Of a stretch of 64,000 bases of DNA, positions 25,926-34,207 are shown in pieces. Position 1 is the first letter of the stretch. Every line of letters begins with the position of its first letter. The notes under the pieces were generated by a model, which was not told the DNA's origin, made no database searches, and was given only the letters and a program-made list of their open reading frames with translations. The translations under genes were made by a program, and so were the position numbers. Origin of the DNA: Firmicutes bacterium UBA2116 (GTDB lineage: Bacteria; Bacillota; Clostridia; Tissierellales; Sedimentibacteraceae); contig DCYG01000005.1 in assembly GCA_002331025.1 (NCBI GenBank), positions 1-64,000 of the forward strand. The letters run 5' to 3'.

Positions 25926-26620
25926 GCAAGGTAGTTATAATTGATAGTGGTATAAATAAGAAATATGCAAAAAACAATCTTAATGTAATAAAGTCATTAT
26001 CGCTATATATAGACAAAAATAACAACATATCTGAGAAAGATGGTTTCGAATGTAATAATCCGCACGGAACAGCAGTAGCGGATATAATAGCAAGCATTAA
26101 TCCTGATGCTCAAATAATCGATATAAACATTCTTGATGACAATTTAGAAACAAACGGATATATATTGCTGAAATCAATTGAAAGGGCAATTGAGATAAAA
26201 CCCGATGTAATAAATTTAAGCTTGGGCACAAATAGCTTGAAATACATAATTCGAATGATAAAGCTTATAAGAAAGGCTGTAAAAAATAATATACATGTAG
26301 TGGCAGCATACGATAACAGCGGGAAGATTACATTTCCTGCAATGATAAAAGGCGTGATTGGGGTAAAAAGCATATCGCATTTTGGAAAAGAGAATTTTTC
26401 CAATCAATATGCCTGTAAACGAAACATATATTATGCACCGGGATGCAGTATTTATACATATAGCTTAGACGGTTCGGAATGCGAAAATATAATGTACGGT
26501 AACAGTATGGCGTCAGCTTATATAGCCGGAAAAATTTCACTTATTACAGATGAAAATATAGGAATTTCACATAAGGCAGTAATCAATATTATGAAAATTA
26601 ATTTAAAATATGATTTTTAA
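25922..26620 (+). CDS. Subtilisin-like (S8) protease without signal peptide
   Basis: This 232-aa minimal subtilase has Asp8 in IIDSGI, His48 in PHGTAVADI, the oxyanion Asn132 (AAYDNSG) and the nucleophile Ser195 in YGNSMASAYIAG. There is no signal peptide or propeptide, so it acts in the cytoplasm, and it is short for the family. It overlaps the ABC exporter by 4 nt and precedes the radical SAM maturase by 12 nt. The likely role is leader removal from the CXXX-repeat peptides or turnover within that pathway (inference). Confidence 0.88.
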   Translation: MSKVVIIDSGINKKYAKNNLNVIKSLSLYIDKNNNISEKDGFECNNPHGTAVADIIASINPDAQIIDINILDDNLETNGYILLKSIERAIEIKPDVINLSLGTNSLKYIIRMIKLIRKAVKNNIHVVAAYDNSGKITFPAMIKGVIGVKSISHFGKENFSNQYACKRNIYYAPGCSIYTYSLDGSECENIMYGNSMASAYIAGKISLITDENIGISHKAVINIMKINLKYDF

Positions 26621-26632
26621 CAGGAGGTAAAA

Positions 26633-28762
26633 ATGAACGTAGATGATATTAAAATGGGGAAAATGCTTGAATCATGGGAAGGTACAAGGGCTCAAACAAT
26701 AACACTCGGGGTTACGGAAGCCTGTGATCTAAGATGCAGATATTGCTATATGACAGGCAAAAACAGCAACAGCCGTATGAGCTTTGAGACGGCAAAAAAA
26801 GCGGTGAATTTTGTTCTGTCAGAAGAAAGTGGATATTTTAAAGACAAGGAAAGTGTTATTTGGGATTTTATCGGAGGAGAACCATTTTTGGAAATCGACT
26901 TAATAGATAAAATATGTGATTACATTAAAATTGAAACATATAAACGTGGACATAAATGGTTTGACAGTTACAGATTTTCCTTTTCAACAAATGGTCTTAC
27001 TTATGATACTCCTGCTGTACAAAAATATATAGAAAAAAATAAACGGCATGTATCAATAGGGATAAGCGTAGATGGAAATAAAATAAAGCATGATGCACAA
27101 AGAGTCTATGCAGATGGATCAGGATCGTTTGATAATGTTGCAAGAGTTGTACCTTTATGGACTAAGCAATTTCCTGACGCTATGACAAAAGCCACATTTG
27201 CCCATGATGATTTGATACATATTAAAGACAGTGTCATAGCTTTATGGAATATGGGAATTAAAACCGTAGCAGCTAATGTTGTATTTGAGGATGTATGGGA
27301 AGAAGGTGATGACGAAATATATGAGGATCAATTAATACAATTGGCTGATTACATATTGGAAAATAAACTGTGGAATGAGTGTTCTGTCAGATTTTTTGAC
27401 CCTAATTCAGGCTTTCCGATGCTTAAGGAAGATTTAGATAAAAATTACTGCGGATCAGGCAATATGATATCAATCGACTATAAAGGGGACATATATCCAT
27501 GTATAAGATTTACATCCTTTACTCTGAATAATTCAGAGGGATATAAAATAGGAGATATATATACCGGAATAAATGAAAATTTAGTCCGTCCTTTTAAGAA
27601 TTTAATTACAGTTAACCAGTCTGAAGATGCCTGTATTGAATGTGAGGTAGGTTCTTCTTGCCCATGGTGTACAGGATTTAATTACGATGATGTAAACGGA
27701 GAAACATTGTTTCACAGAGCTATATATTTATGTAAAATGTGGAAAGCAAATATGAAAGTAAATGAATACTTTTGGAAAAGTCTTTCGGAAAAATTAAGCA
27801 TTGAAAATCCAAGAGATAACATACGTAAAAGCAGGAAACAACTTGCTGAGTCTGAAGAAAATAAATTTATATTAATTATGACTCATGATAACATCGAGCC
27901 TCATTGCAGCTATACAAATAACAGAGATATTGATACCCAAATGACGGAAGGAACATTCGACAGCGTTATAGAATTCTGTAAAGATAATAATTATATACCT
28001 GTTGTATTAGGAAGTAATGTCAGAGATGACTCTTATATGAACATTGGAGGAACAGGTGAAGACACATCCATTTCTGTACATAATAATAGAGCTAAAAACA
28101 AAATAACAGAAAATAACATAGTTCTTGTTGATAAAGAAAATATTATAAATTTGAATACAATTGTAGCTGATATCTTAAAAAGTGATAATGTAAACAGGTT
28201 GAATATAATAATAACTGATTTGGAATCGTGGAATGAGTATGATATAGAGATTTATAAAAAACAGTTGGAAAGTATGGCTGACACAATTTATGACATGTAT
28301 ATAAGAAATAGAAGAATTGAAATAAATGTTTTAACTGATATATTCGATAAAAATGAAATAAAGGGCTGCGGAAGTGGAACAGACACATTCACAGTAGCAC
28401 CTAACGGAAAGTTCTATATATGCCCTGCATTTTATTATAATGATGAAAATGATTTTATTGGAGATTTGGAGAGAGGGATAAATATAAAACGTCCTGATAT
28501 GTTATCAGCAAAAAGTTCTTATATTTGCAGCAACTGTGACTCGTTTCATTGCAGAAGATGCTTATATTTGAATAAAAAAATGACAAAAGAAATAAATACA
28601 CCCTCACATATTCAATGCTTAGTCAGTCACATTGAGAGAAATATTTCCCGTAATCTTGAAATAAAACTCATCAAGGCGGATTTGTTAGACCCTGTTAATT
28701 TTATAAATAAAATTGATTACGTAGATCCAATAGAAAAAATAAAAGAAGAGAAAGGATGGTAA
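26633..28762 (+). CDS. Radical SAM RiPP maturase, CXXX-repeat type, with two SPASM-like regions
   Basis: This 709-aa enzyme has the radical SAM Cys31-x3-Cys35-x2-Cys38 motif in EACDLRCRYCYM. A first SPASM-like region (about 272-380) has CGSGN, YPCIRF, CIECEVGSSCPWC and a late Cys. A separate C-terminal segment (about 400-700) contains GCGSGTDTF, FYICPAFYY, CSNCDSFHCRRC, NTPSHIQC and HIERN. From memory this second half matches the 'CXXX repeat peptide maturase' family, which I recall as a separate protein elsewhere, so this looks like a fusion. It would form Cys thioethers or similar crosslinks on the downstream CXXX peptides. An AGGAGG site precedes the ATG. Confidence 0.88.
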   Translation: MNVDDIKMGKMLESWEGTRAQTITLGVTEACDLRCRYCYMTGKNSNSRMSFETAKKAVNFVLSEESGYFKDKESVIWDFIGGEPFLEIDLIDKICDYIKIETYKRGHKWFDSYRFSFSTNGLTYDTPAVQKYIEKNKRHVSIGISVDGNKIKHDAQRVYADGSGSFDNVARVVPLWTKQFPDAMTKATFAHDDLIHIKDSVIALWNMGIKTVAANVVFEDVWEEGDDEIYEDQLIQLADYILENKLWNECSVRFFDPNSGFPMLKEDLDKNYCGSGNMISIDYKGDIYPCIRFTSFTLNNSEGYKIGDIYTGINENLVRPFKNLITVNQSEDACIECEVGSSCPWCTGFNYDDVNGETLFHRAIYLCKMWKANMKVNEYFWKSLSEKLSIENPRDNIRKSRKQLAESEENKFILIMTHDNIEPHCSYTNNRDIDTQMTEGTFDSVIEFCKDNNYIPVVLGSNVRDDSYMNIGGTGEDTSISVHNNRAKNKITENNIVLVDKENIINLNTIVADILKSDNVNRLNIIITDLESWNEYDIEIYKKQLESMADTIYDMYIRNRRIEINVLTDIFDKNEIKGCGSGTDTFTVAPNGKFYICPAFYYNDENDFIGDLERGINIKRPDMLSAKSSYICSNCDSFHCRRCLYLNKKMTKEINTPSHIQCLVSHIERNISRNLEIKLIKADLLDPVNFINKIDYVDPIEKIKEEKGW

Positions 28763-28766
28763 AAAT

Positions 28767-29021
28767 ATGAAGATACTTGCGACCGTTACAGAGGATGAAA
28801 AAAATGAAATCAAGAAACTTGTGGAAAGAAAAAACTCGCTTATAGAGGTTAAAAGCATACTTAATGATAACGAACTTATAAGTCGCCAGGAACGTGATAA
28901 AGAAATTGTTGAAAAAGACATAAATGAATGGTGGTCTATTATTCTGAAAAAGTACAATTTGGAACATATAAATAACTGTCATTTTATAAATTTTGAAAAC
29001 AACTGCATATGTTCCAAATAG
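28767..29021 (+). CDS. CXXX-repeat peptide modification accessory protein
   Basis: This 84-aa soluble protein begins MKILATVTEDEKNEIKKL and has EWWSIILKKYNLE followed by HFINFENN. I recognise from memory the small 'CXXX repeat peptide modification system protein' found beside CXXX maturases, whose WW...KY...W...INF pattern is similar. The function is unknown; a leader-binding or chaperone role is a guess. It starts 4 nt after the maturase stop and lies just before precursor 1. Confidence 0.75.
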   Translation: MKILATVTEDEKNEIKKLVERKNSLIEVKSILNDNELISRQERDKEIVEKDINEWWSIILKKYNLEHINNCHFINFENNCICSK

Positions 29022-29032
29022 ACTTTTATAAA

Positions 29033-29430
29033 ACAATCATGTTGGTATGAAAAACTATCGGGAGGTAAGTATGAATCATTTATTATCAAGAAATAGCAAA
29101 GTGTTAAAAAATGATGTTAAAGGTTATTCAATAAGTTTATTTGCTAGTGGTTGCAGCATAGGTTGTGAAAATAATTGTTCTGGTCAGTGTAAAGGTGGGT
29201 GTACAGGTTGCACAGGTGGATGTGAAACAGGATGTGGGACTGCTTGTTCAAGGGGATGTTCCTCATCTTGTGGATCTGGAGAACAATGGAACTAACATAA
29301 AATAATCAATATATTATTGATAAAATCGGTATTAGGTAGTCCTGAAATATTTGCAATATAACTATACTGATTATCATGTTAGAAAAATTTAGATAAGTAT
29401 TGGAAAGGAATAAAGTACCAGCATGATTGT
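29033..29430. repeat. Inverted repeats bracketing precursor gene 1
   Basis: ACAATCATGTTGGTAT (29033-29048) and GTACCAGCATGATTGT (29415-29430) are inverse copies with two mismatches. They lie on either side of the 29071-29295 precursor gene. The same pair recurs around precursor 2 (30876-31150). Confidence 0.75.
29071..29295 (+). CDS. CXXX-repeat RiPP precursor peptide 1
   Basis: This 74-aa peptide has a leader of about 27 residues (MNHLLSR, then LKNDVKGYSISLF) and a core with 11 Cys. All but one Cys spacing is exactly four residues; one CTGC breaks the period. Gly, Ser and Thr fill the gaps, and the end is SSSCGSGEQWN. The leader and tail are shared with precursor 2. The ATG at 29071 has an ideal GGGAGG site; an in-frame ATG at 29047 overlaps the inverted-repeat arm and lacks one. 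The neighbouring maturase is the likely modifying enzyme. Ring pattern and activity are unknown. Confidence 0.87.
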   Translation: MNHLLSRNSKVLKNDVKGYSISLFASGCSIGCENNCSGQCKGGCTGCTGGCETGCGTACSRGCSSSCGSGEQWN

Positions 29431-29483
29431 ATTTTGCTAACTTAAGTAATATAATATATATAAATAGCTTTATGAGGTGTAAT

Positions 29484-30827
29484 ATGAAAAAATATTGGAT
29501 TATAATAACTTCTATATTGATAGCATTGCTACTTAATTCATGCAGCCGTCAAGAGGAAGATGAAGCGGTTAGAATTTGGCTGTACGGGTATGATATGGAA
29601 CAAGAGCCCGGACTAAGTGGACTTCAAGATCAGATCGAGAGACAGATAGCATATTTTGCGGAAGAAAATGATATAAAAATAGAGTTTAATATTTATACTC
29701 ATAAGGAAATGGCTGAAGAAGATTATTTGTTAAAGCGTAATTTGGCATTAGAGCATGGGGATGCAGATATAGTAATAGGGGATATGTACGGAATGCATCA
29801 AGCATCAAAATATGCAGCTGATTATACAAAACTGTCAAATTATGAAAATATATTTGACAATTTTAAAGGACATGAGTTTATTCCTATAGGAAGTTATATG
29901 ACCACTATAATTTTGGACAAACAAGTGCTTGATGCATATGGTATTGAATCTGATAAATACATAACATTGGATGAGTATTATAAAATTAAGCAGCAACTTA
30001 AAGCTGCGGGTGCACGATTTAAATACGAAGCAGAGGAATTTGATCAGCTTCGTGATTATTATATAAACATAAATAATCTTAAAATGATAAATGAAAACGG
30101 GCAATTTACTATTGATAAACAAGCCGCAATAAAAACAGTACGTGAAATTGCCGAAGATATAGTTGAAAATTACGATACAGATATATATACAATATTAGAA
30201 GAAATAAAATATAATAAAAATAATGAAAAAATTATAATTGATGAAGCATTAGGTCGTCCTTTTGCACAAAGGGGAAAATACTATCCTTTAAAGTTTTTAT
30301 CATTCACATGGGATATCACACCTCCATTTGAAGATTATGTGGTGGCAATTGAAAATAATCTGGAACGTACCATGTTCAGGATGCAGTGTATGATTTTAAA
30401 CAAAAATTCAAAAAAAGAAAATGCATATAAAATAGCTGATTTCCTACTGGGCGACAAATTTCAGAGCCGTTTATATAATAATACTGAAGCTTACAGCACC
30501 ATAACGGATACACCACAAGTTAGGCAGGATACAGGTTATAATGATGACCGTAGTTATAAATATGAACCTGGAAAAACAAAAATATATAACCATAGCCTTA
30601 CGGGAAAAGATATAAAGGAACTGATACCTGTTGTACAGGAAGCATACGAAATATTCAAAAATACTGATACCGAAAAATTTTTTACCCCTTATGAATATTG
30701 GAGAACCCTTCTAGATTTTATAGGAGATGAAGCCTTGAAAATGGTGGAAGACCCAAATTATAGTGAAGAGGATTTTAACAGAAGCGTTGATGAATATCTT
30801 ACAAGCTTTAATGTTTTGTACAACTAA
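29484..30827 (+). CDS. Solute-binding lipoprotein, island paralog A1
   Basis: This 447-aa lipoprotein has a signal peptide with lipobox LLNSC (Cys about 18) and a mature region shaped like family 1 extracellular solute-binding proteins (MEEDYLLKRNL-like segment, then EHGDADIVIGDMYG). It is very similar to the protein at 32739-34079 and more distantly to those at 31355 and 34208. The ATG at 29484 follows GAGGTG. It lies between precursors 1 and 2. No sugar-specific residues can be read, and a peptide ligand or immunity function is possible but unproven. Confidence 0.82.
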   Translation: MKKYWIIITSILIALLLNSCSRQEEDEAVRIWLYGYDMEQEPGLSGLQDQIERQIAYFAEENDIKIEFNIYTHKEMAEEDYLLKRNLALEHGDADIVIGDMYGMHQASKYAADYTKLSNYENIFDNFKGHEFIPIGSYMTTIILDKQVLDAYGIESDKYITLDEYYKIKQQLKAAGARFKYEAEEFDQLRDYYININNLKMINENGQFTIDKQAAIKTVREIAEDIVENYDTDIYTILEEIKYNKNNEKIIIDEALGRPFAQRGKYYPLKFLSFTWDITPPFEDYVVAIENNLERTMFRMQCMILNKNSKKENAYKIADFLLGDKFQSRLYNNTEAYSTITDTPQVRQDTGYNDDRSYKYEPGKTKIYNHSLTGKDIKELIPVVQEAYEIFKNTDTEKFFTPYEYWRTLLDFIGDEALKMVEDPNYSEEDFNRSVDEYLTSFNVLYN

Positions 30828-30872
30828 AGATATGCTGATATCCAAAACACAACATAGTGATTTTGTAGTATA

Positions 30873-30878
30873 TATAAT
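30873..30878 (+). promoter_or_regulatory. Possible -10 box overlapping inverted-repeat arm of precursor 2
   Basis: TATAAT at 30873-30878 overlaps the first bases of the left inverted-repeat arm (AATCAT...). No clear -35 is seen 17 nt upstream. If used, it would place the start of transcription inside or just after the arm. Confidence 0.35.
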
Positions 30879-31150
30879 CATGTTGGTATATGAAAAGGAG
30901 GCTGAATATGAAACATTTATTATCAAAGTATGATAAAAATTTAAAAAATGATGTAAAGGGTTATGCCCTAAATTTATTTTTAAGTAGCTGTGGGGCTACT
31001 TGTACAGGAATGTGTGCTGAAGGTTGCACAAGTGGATGCGGTGATAGTTGTGGAACTAGTTGCGAAAGAGGATGTTCTGCATCTTGTGGATCAGGAGACA
31101 AATGGAATTAGAATTTTTATAATGTGATTAATTTAAATACCAACATGATT
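30876..31150. repeat. Perfect inverted repeats bracketing precursor gene 2
   Basis: AATCATGTTGGTAT (30876-30889) and its exact complement ATACCAACATGATT (31137-31150) flank the precursor gene at 30908-31111 tightly, 247 nt apart. The same pair, slightly diverged, flanks precursor 1. The arms lie outside the coding sequence on both sides. Confidence 0.85.
30908..31111 (+). CDS. CXXX-repeat RiPP precursor peptide 2
   Basis: This 67-aa peptide has leader MKHLLSKYDKNLKNDVKGYA and core with nine Cys spaced exactly four residues apart throughout (CGATCTGMCAEGC, then CTSG, CGDS, CGTS, CERG, CSAS). It ends CGSGDKWN. It shares leader and tail with precursor 1. The start ATG 30908 has AAGGAGG upstream; the frame opens earlier at 30890 within the inverted-repeat arm. 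It is bracketed by perfect 14-nt inverted repeats. Confidence 0.88.
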   Translation: MKHLLSKYDKNLKNDVKGYALNLFLSSCGATCTGMCAEGCTSGCGDSCGTSCERGCSASCGSGDKWN

Positions 31151-31285
31151 ATTTTTTAAGAATTGATATTAATATACAAATATTCACGGAACTGTTTGTT
31201 ATGGTAAAGGCAATGTAATTTATCAGTACAGTTTTACCTTGATTTGAGTACGTTGTTGATTGCGGAATAAAAGATTAACGTTTTC

Positions 31286-31314
31286 TTGTATTTGAAATTG
31301 ACAAGGAGTATAAT
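31286..31314 (+). promoter_or_regulatory. Predicted promoter of lipoprotein B1
   Basis: TTGTAT (31286-31291) and TATAAT (31309-31314) are 17 nt apart, about 40 nt before the lipoprotein start at 31355. Confidence 0.5.
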
Positions 31315-31354
31315 AGTTAATATTACAAGATAAGGTTAATTATGGGAAGATGAG

Positions 31355-32704
31355 ATGATGAGAAAAACCAATAATAAATTTAGCAATATAATACTAATTG
31401 TTATGATAGCAGCTATTTTGCTATTAATTTCATGTGCTAATACTAAGCAGGAAGATGAAACAGTCAGGATATGGTACTATGAATACGAGGGCTCTGACGG
31501 TTATGCTACGGTATCGGAAAAAGCAATTGAATATATTGAAAGATTTGCTGAAATCAATGAAATAGAAATTGAAGTTGTGAAATATTCTTATAAGGATTTA
31601 AGTCACAATGATTATATTCTTAAACGAAATTCTGCCATAGAACATGGAGATGCGGATATAATTTTGGATAATATGTATTCTTTGTATCCCATAAGAAAGC
31701 ATGCCGGAGATTACAGCAAGCTTGAAAATTACGAAAATATAACAGGACATTTTGGTGAAGGATTCTGTGTTCCTATAGCTTATAGTATGAATGCTATATT
31801 TGTGGATAATGAATTAATTGACAAGTATGGAGTAAATACGGATAAGGTAATTATGGTTGAAGATTACTACCGTATGAAGCAGGAAATGAAAGAAAAAGGA
31901 GCTAAGTTCAGTTTAAACGGAACCGAGCTTCACGAACTAATAAACTACTACATTTTGAAAAACAATGTGAAAATATACAGAGAAAATGGCATGCTGACCG
32001 TAGACAAGGATATTATGGTAAATACCATAAACGAAATACTCGAGGATATGGACAAGTATTATGAGAATAATGAAATAAAGGTTAATTCCGAAAACAATTA
32101 CTTGGTCTACGATATGAATTATGGCAAAAATCTTACATATATTACAGGGCTTCCCGCAATGAATACAGAATCGTATCGAGGTGAGCCTATTATAGAGAAT
32201 TATACCATAGCAATTTCAGATGAAGAGCATACGAGAACAGCAAGCGTGAATGAATTGTCATGGCTTTTTATCAATAAAAACTCAGGCAATGATAATGTGT
32301 ATAAGATAGCCGGTTCACTTTTTGGAGACGGATTTCAATGTATTGTTTACGATGAGGGGTTTGGTGTTATATCAAATAGTGATTTTGTTATGAATTATAT
32401 TGGATTTGAAAGAAATGGAAATTATACGGGTAAAAAATCTGTTGATGCTAATGGTAATATAATTAGAATAAACAGGTATTACGATAAAAACAGCGAAGAA
32501 CGTCTGTTTGAAATGATGGAGAAATCCTATGAGTCACTGAGAAAAATGACTTCAGATAACATCTATACAGACAACTTTCTAAAACCTGATCTCAGAGGAT
32601 TTATTGTTCATTATATATTGGATGGGAAAGACGGAGCGGGAGAAAACGACTTGAGTACAAGTATTGATGAATTCATTACGAATCTTAATATAAGGTATAA
32701 TTAG
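31355..32704 (+). CDS. Solute-binding lipoprotein, island paralog B1
   Basis: This 449-aa lipoprotein has signal peptide and lipobox LLISC (Cys about 27). The mature part shares the DYILKRNSAIEHGDADIILD segment with the other three paralogs, and its C-terminal half (NDNVYKIAGSLFGDGFQ) is closest to the protein at 34208. It follows precursor 2 and has its own predicted promoter. Family 1 solute-binding fold is inferred from layout; the ligand is unknown. Confidence 0.8.
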   Translation: MMRKTNNKFSNIILIVMIAAILLLISCANTKQEDETVRIWYYEYEGSDGYATVSEKAIEYIERFAEINEIEIEVVKYSYKDLSHNDYILKRNSAIEHGDADIILDNMYSLYPIRKHAGDYSKLENYENITGHFGEGFCVPIAYSMNAIFVDNELIDKYGVNTDKVIMVEDYYRMKQEMKEKGAKFSLNGTELHELINYYILKNNVKIYRENGMLTVDKDIMVNTINEILEDMDKYYENNEIKVNSENNYLVYDMNYGKNLTYITGLPAMNTESYRGEPIIENYTIAISDEEHTRTASVNELSWLFINKNSGNDNVYKIAGSLFGDGFQCIVYDEGFGVISNSDFVMNYIGFERNGNYTGKKSVDANGNIIRINRYYDKNSEERLFEMMEKSYESLRKMTSDNIYTDNFLKPDLRGFIVHYILDGKDGAGENDLSTSIDEFITNLNIRYN

Positions 32705-32738
32705 ACAATAAACATTAATATCAGGTTATGGGGGAATT

Positions 32739-34079
32739 ATGAAAAAATACGGAATTATAATAATTATTATAATAATGGCATTATTACTGCTATCATGCAG
32801 CCAGCAGGAGGAAGATGAAACGGTTAGAATTTGGATGTATAGGTATAAGGACTATTATGGCGACAATGAATTGAAGGATCTTATGGAGAGTCGTATATTA
32901 TATTATGCTGAAGAAAATAGCATTGAGATAGAAGTCATAGTGTATACCGATGACGAAATGATGGAAGAAGATTATATGTTAAAACGAAATTTAGCATTAG
33001 AGCATGGGGATGCTGATATAATTATAGGTGATATGCGTAGCGGAATGCATCAAACAGCAAAATATGTGGCGGATTATACAAAATTGTCAAATTATTACAA
33101 TATATTTGATAATTTTAAAGGGCAATACTTTATACCTCTCACAAGTGCAATGGACACAATAGTTTTGGACAAACAGGTGCTTGAAGCATATGGAATTGAA
33201 TCTGACAAATATATTACTCTTGATGAGTATTATGAAATTAAGCAGCAGCTTAAAGCTGCGGGGGCACGATTCAAATACGAAGCAGAGGAGCATCAGCAGC
33301 TCATGAGCTACTATATAAATAAAAATGATCTCAAAATGATGGTGGAAAACGGACAATTTACTATTGACAAACAAGCCGCTATAAAAACAGCACGCGAAAT
33401 TGCCGAAGATATAGTTAAAAACTACGATACTGATATATATACAATAAAGAAAGAAATAGTGCGTAATACCAACCGAGACAGAATCATATATGATGAAATA
33501 TTGGGTCGTCCATTTTCTCAAAGAGGGCAATATCAACCTTTAAAATTTCTGTCATTTACATATGATATAACTCCTCCGTTTGAGGATTATGTTGTTGTTA
33601 TTGAAAATGATTTAGAAAACACAATGCTTCGTGTTCCGTGTATGATAATTAATAAAAATTCCTCAAAGGAGAGTACGTACAAAATAGCGGATTATCTGTT
33701 AAGCGACAAATTTCAGAGCAGTGTATATAATAATACATTAACTTACAGCACCATAACAGATACACCTAATGTGAGAAGGGATACAGGCTATAACGACGAT
33801 CGCAGCTATAAATATGAACCGGGAAAAACAAAAATATATAACACTAACCTTACAGGAAAAGATATAAAAGAACTGATGCCTGTTGTACAGGATGCATACG
33901 AATTATTTAAAAATACTGATACTGAAAAATTTTTCACACCCTCTGAATACAGGATAGCTATTCGGGCTTTTATAGGAAATGAAGCATTAAAAATGGTGGA
34001 AAATCCAAGTTATGGTGAAGAGGATTTCAACAGAAGCGCTGACGAGTATCTTACAAGATTTAATGTTTTGTACAATTAA
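32739..34079 (+). CDS. Solute-binding lipoprotein, island paralog A2
   Basis: This 446-aa lipoprotein has lipobox LLLSC and is a close paralog of 29484-30827: both share ADYTKLSNY, IFDNFKG, LKAAGARFKYEAEE, DITPPFEDYVV and a C-terminal FNVLYN. It starts 34 nt after B1. The near-identity of long blocks indicates recent duplication of an A-type gene. Ligand unknown. Confidence 0.82.
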   Translation: MKKYGIIIIIIIMALLLLSCSQQEEDETVRIWMYRYKDYYGDNELKDLMESRILYYAEENSIEIEVIVYTDDEMMEEDYMLKRNLALEHGDADIIIGDMRSGMHQTAKYVADYTKLSNYYNIFDNFKGQYFIPLTSAMDTIVLDKQVLEAYGIESDKYITLDEYYEIKQQLKAAGARFKYEAEEHQQLMSYYINKNDLKMMVENGQFTIDKQAAIKTAREIAEDIVKNYDTDIYTIKKEIVRNTNRDRIIYDEILGRPFSQRGQYQPLKFLSFTYDITPPFEDYVVVIENDLENTMLRVPCMIINKNSSKESTYKIADYLLSDKFQSSVYNNTLTYSTITDTPNVRRDTGYNDDRSYKYEPGKTKIYNTNLTGKDIKELMPVVQDAYELFKNTDTEKFFTPSEYRIAIRAFIGNEALKMVENPSYGEEDFNRSADEYLTRFNVLYN

Positions 34080-34141
34080 AGAAGATGCAATTTAAAATGT
34101 ACTATAATGTATTTAGATAATACTACATTTTTGTAGAAAAT

Positions 34142-34170
34142 TAGACAAGCCATTTGATATATGGTATAAT
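34142..34170 (+). promoter_or_regulatory. Predicted promoter of lipoprotein B2 and ABC genes
   Basis: TAGACA (34142-34147) and TATAAT (34165-34170) are 17 nt apart, with an extended -10 TG at 34162-34163. It lies 38 nt before the B2 start and probably drives the downstream transporter genes too. Confidence 0.6.
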
Positions 34171-34207
34171 TTTCATATAGCAAATTATGGGAAGGAGAAT
34201 TTCTGAC

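Noticed and set aside
29033..31150. Integron attC-like sites around precursor genes
   Set aside because: The arms are a simple 14-16-nt inverted pair around each gene, with no attC-like folded structure at single sites and no integrase nearby.
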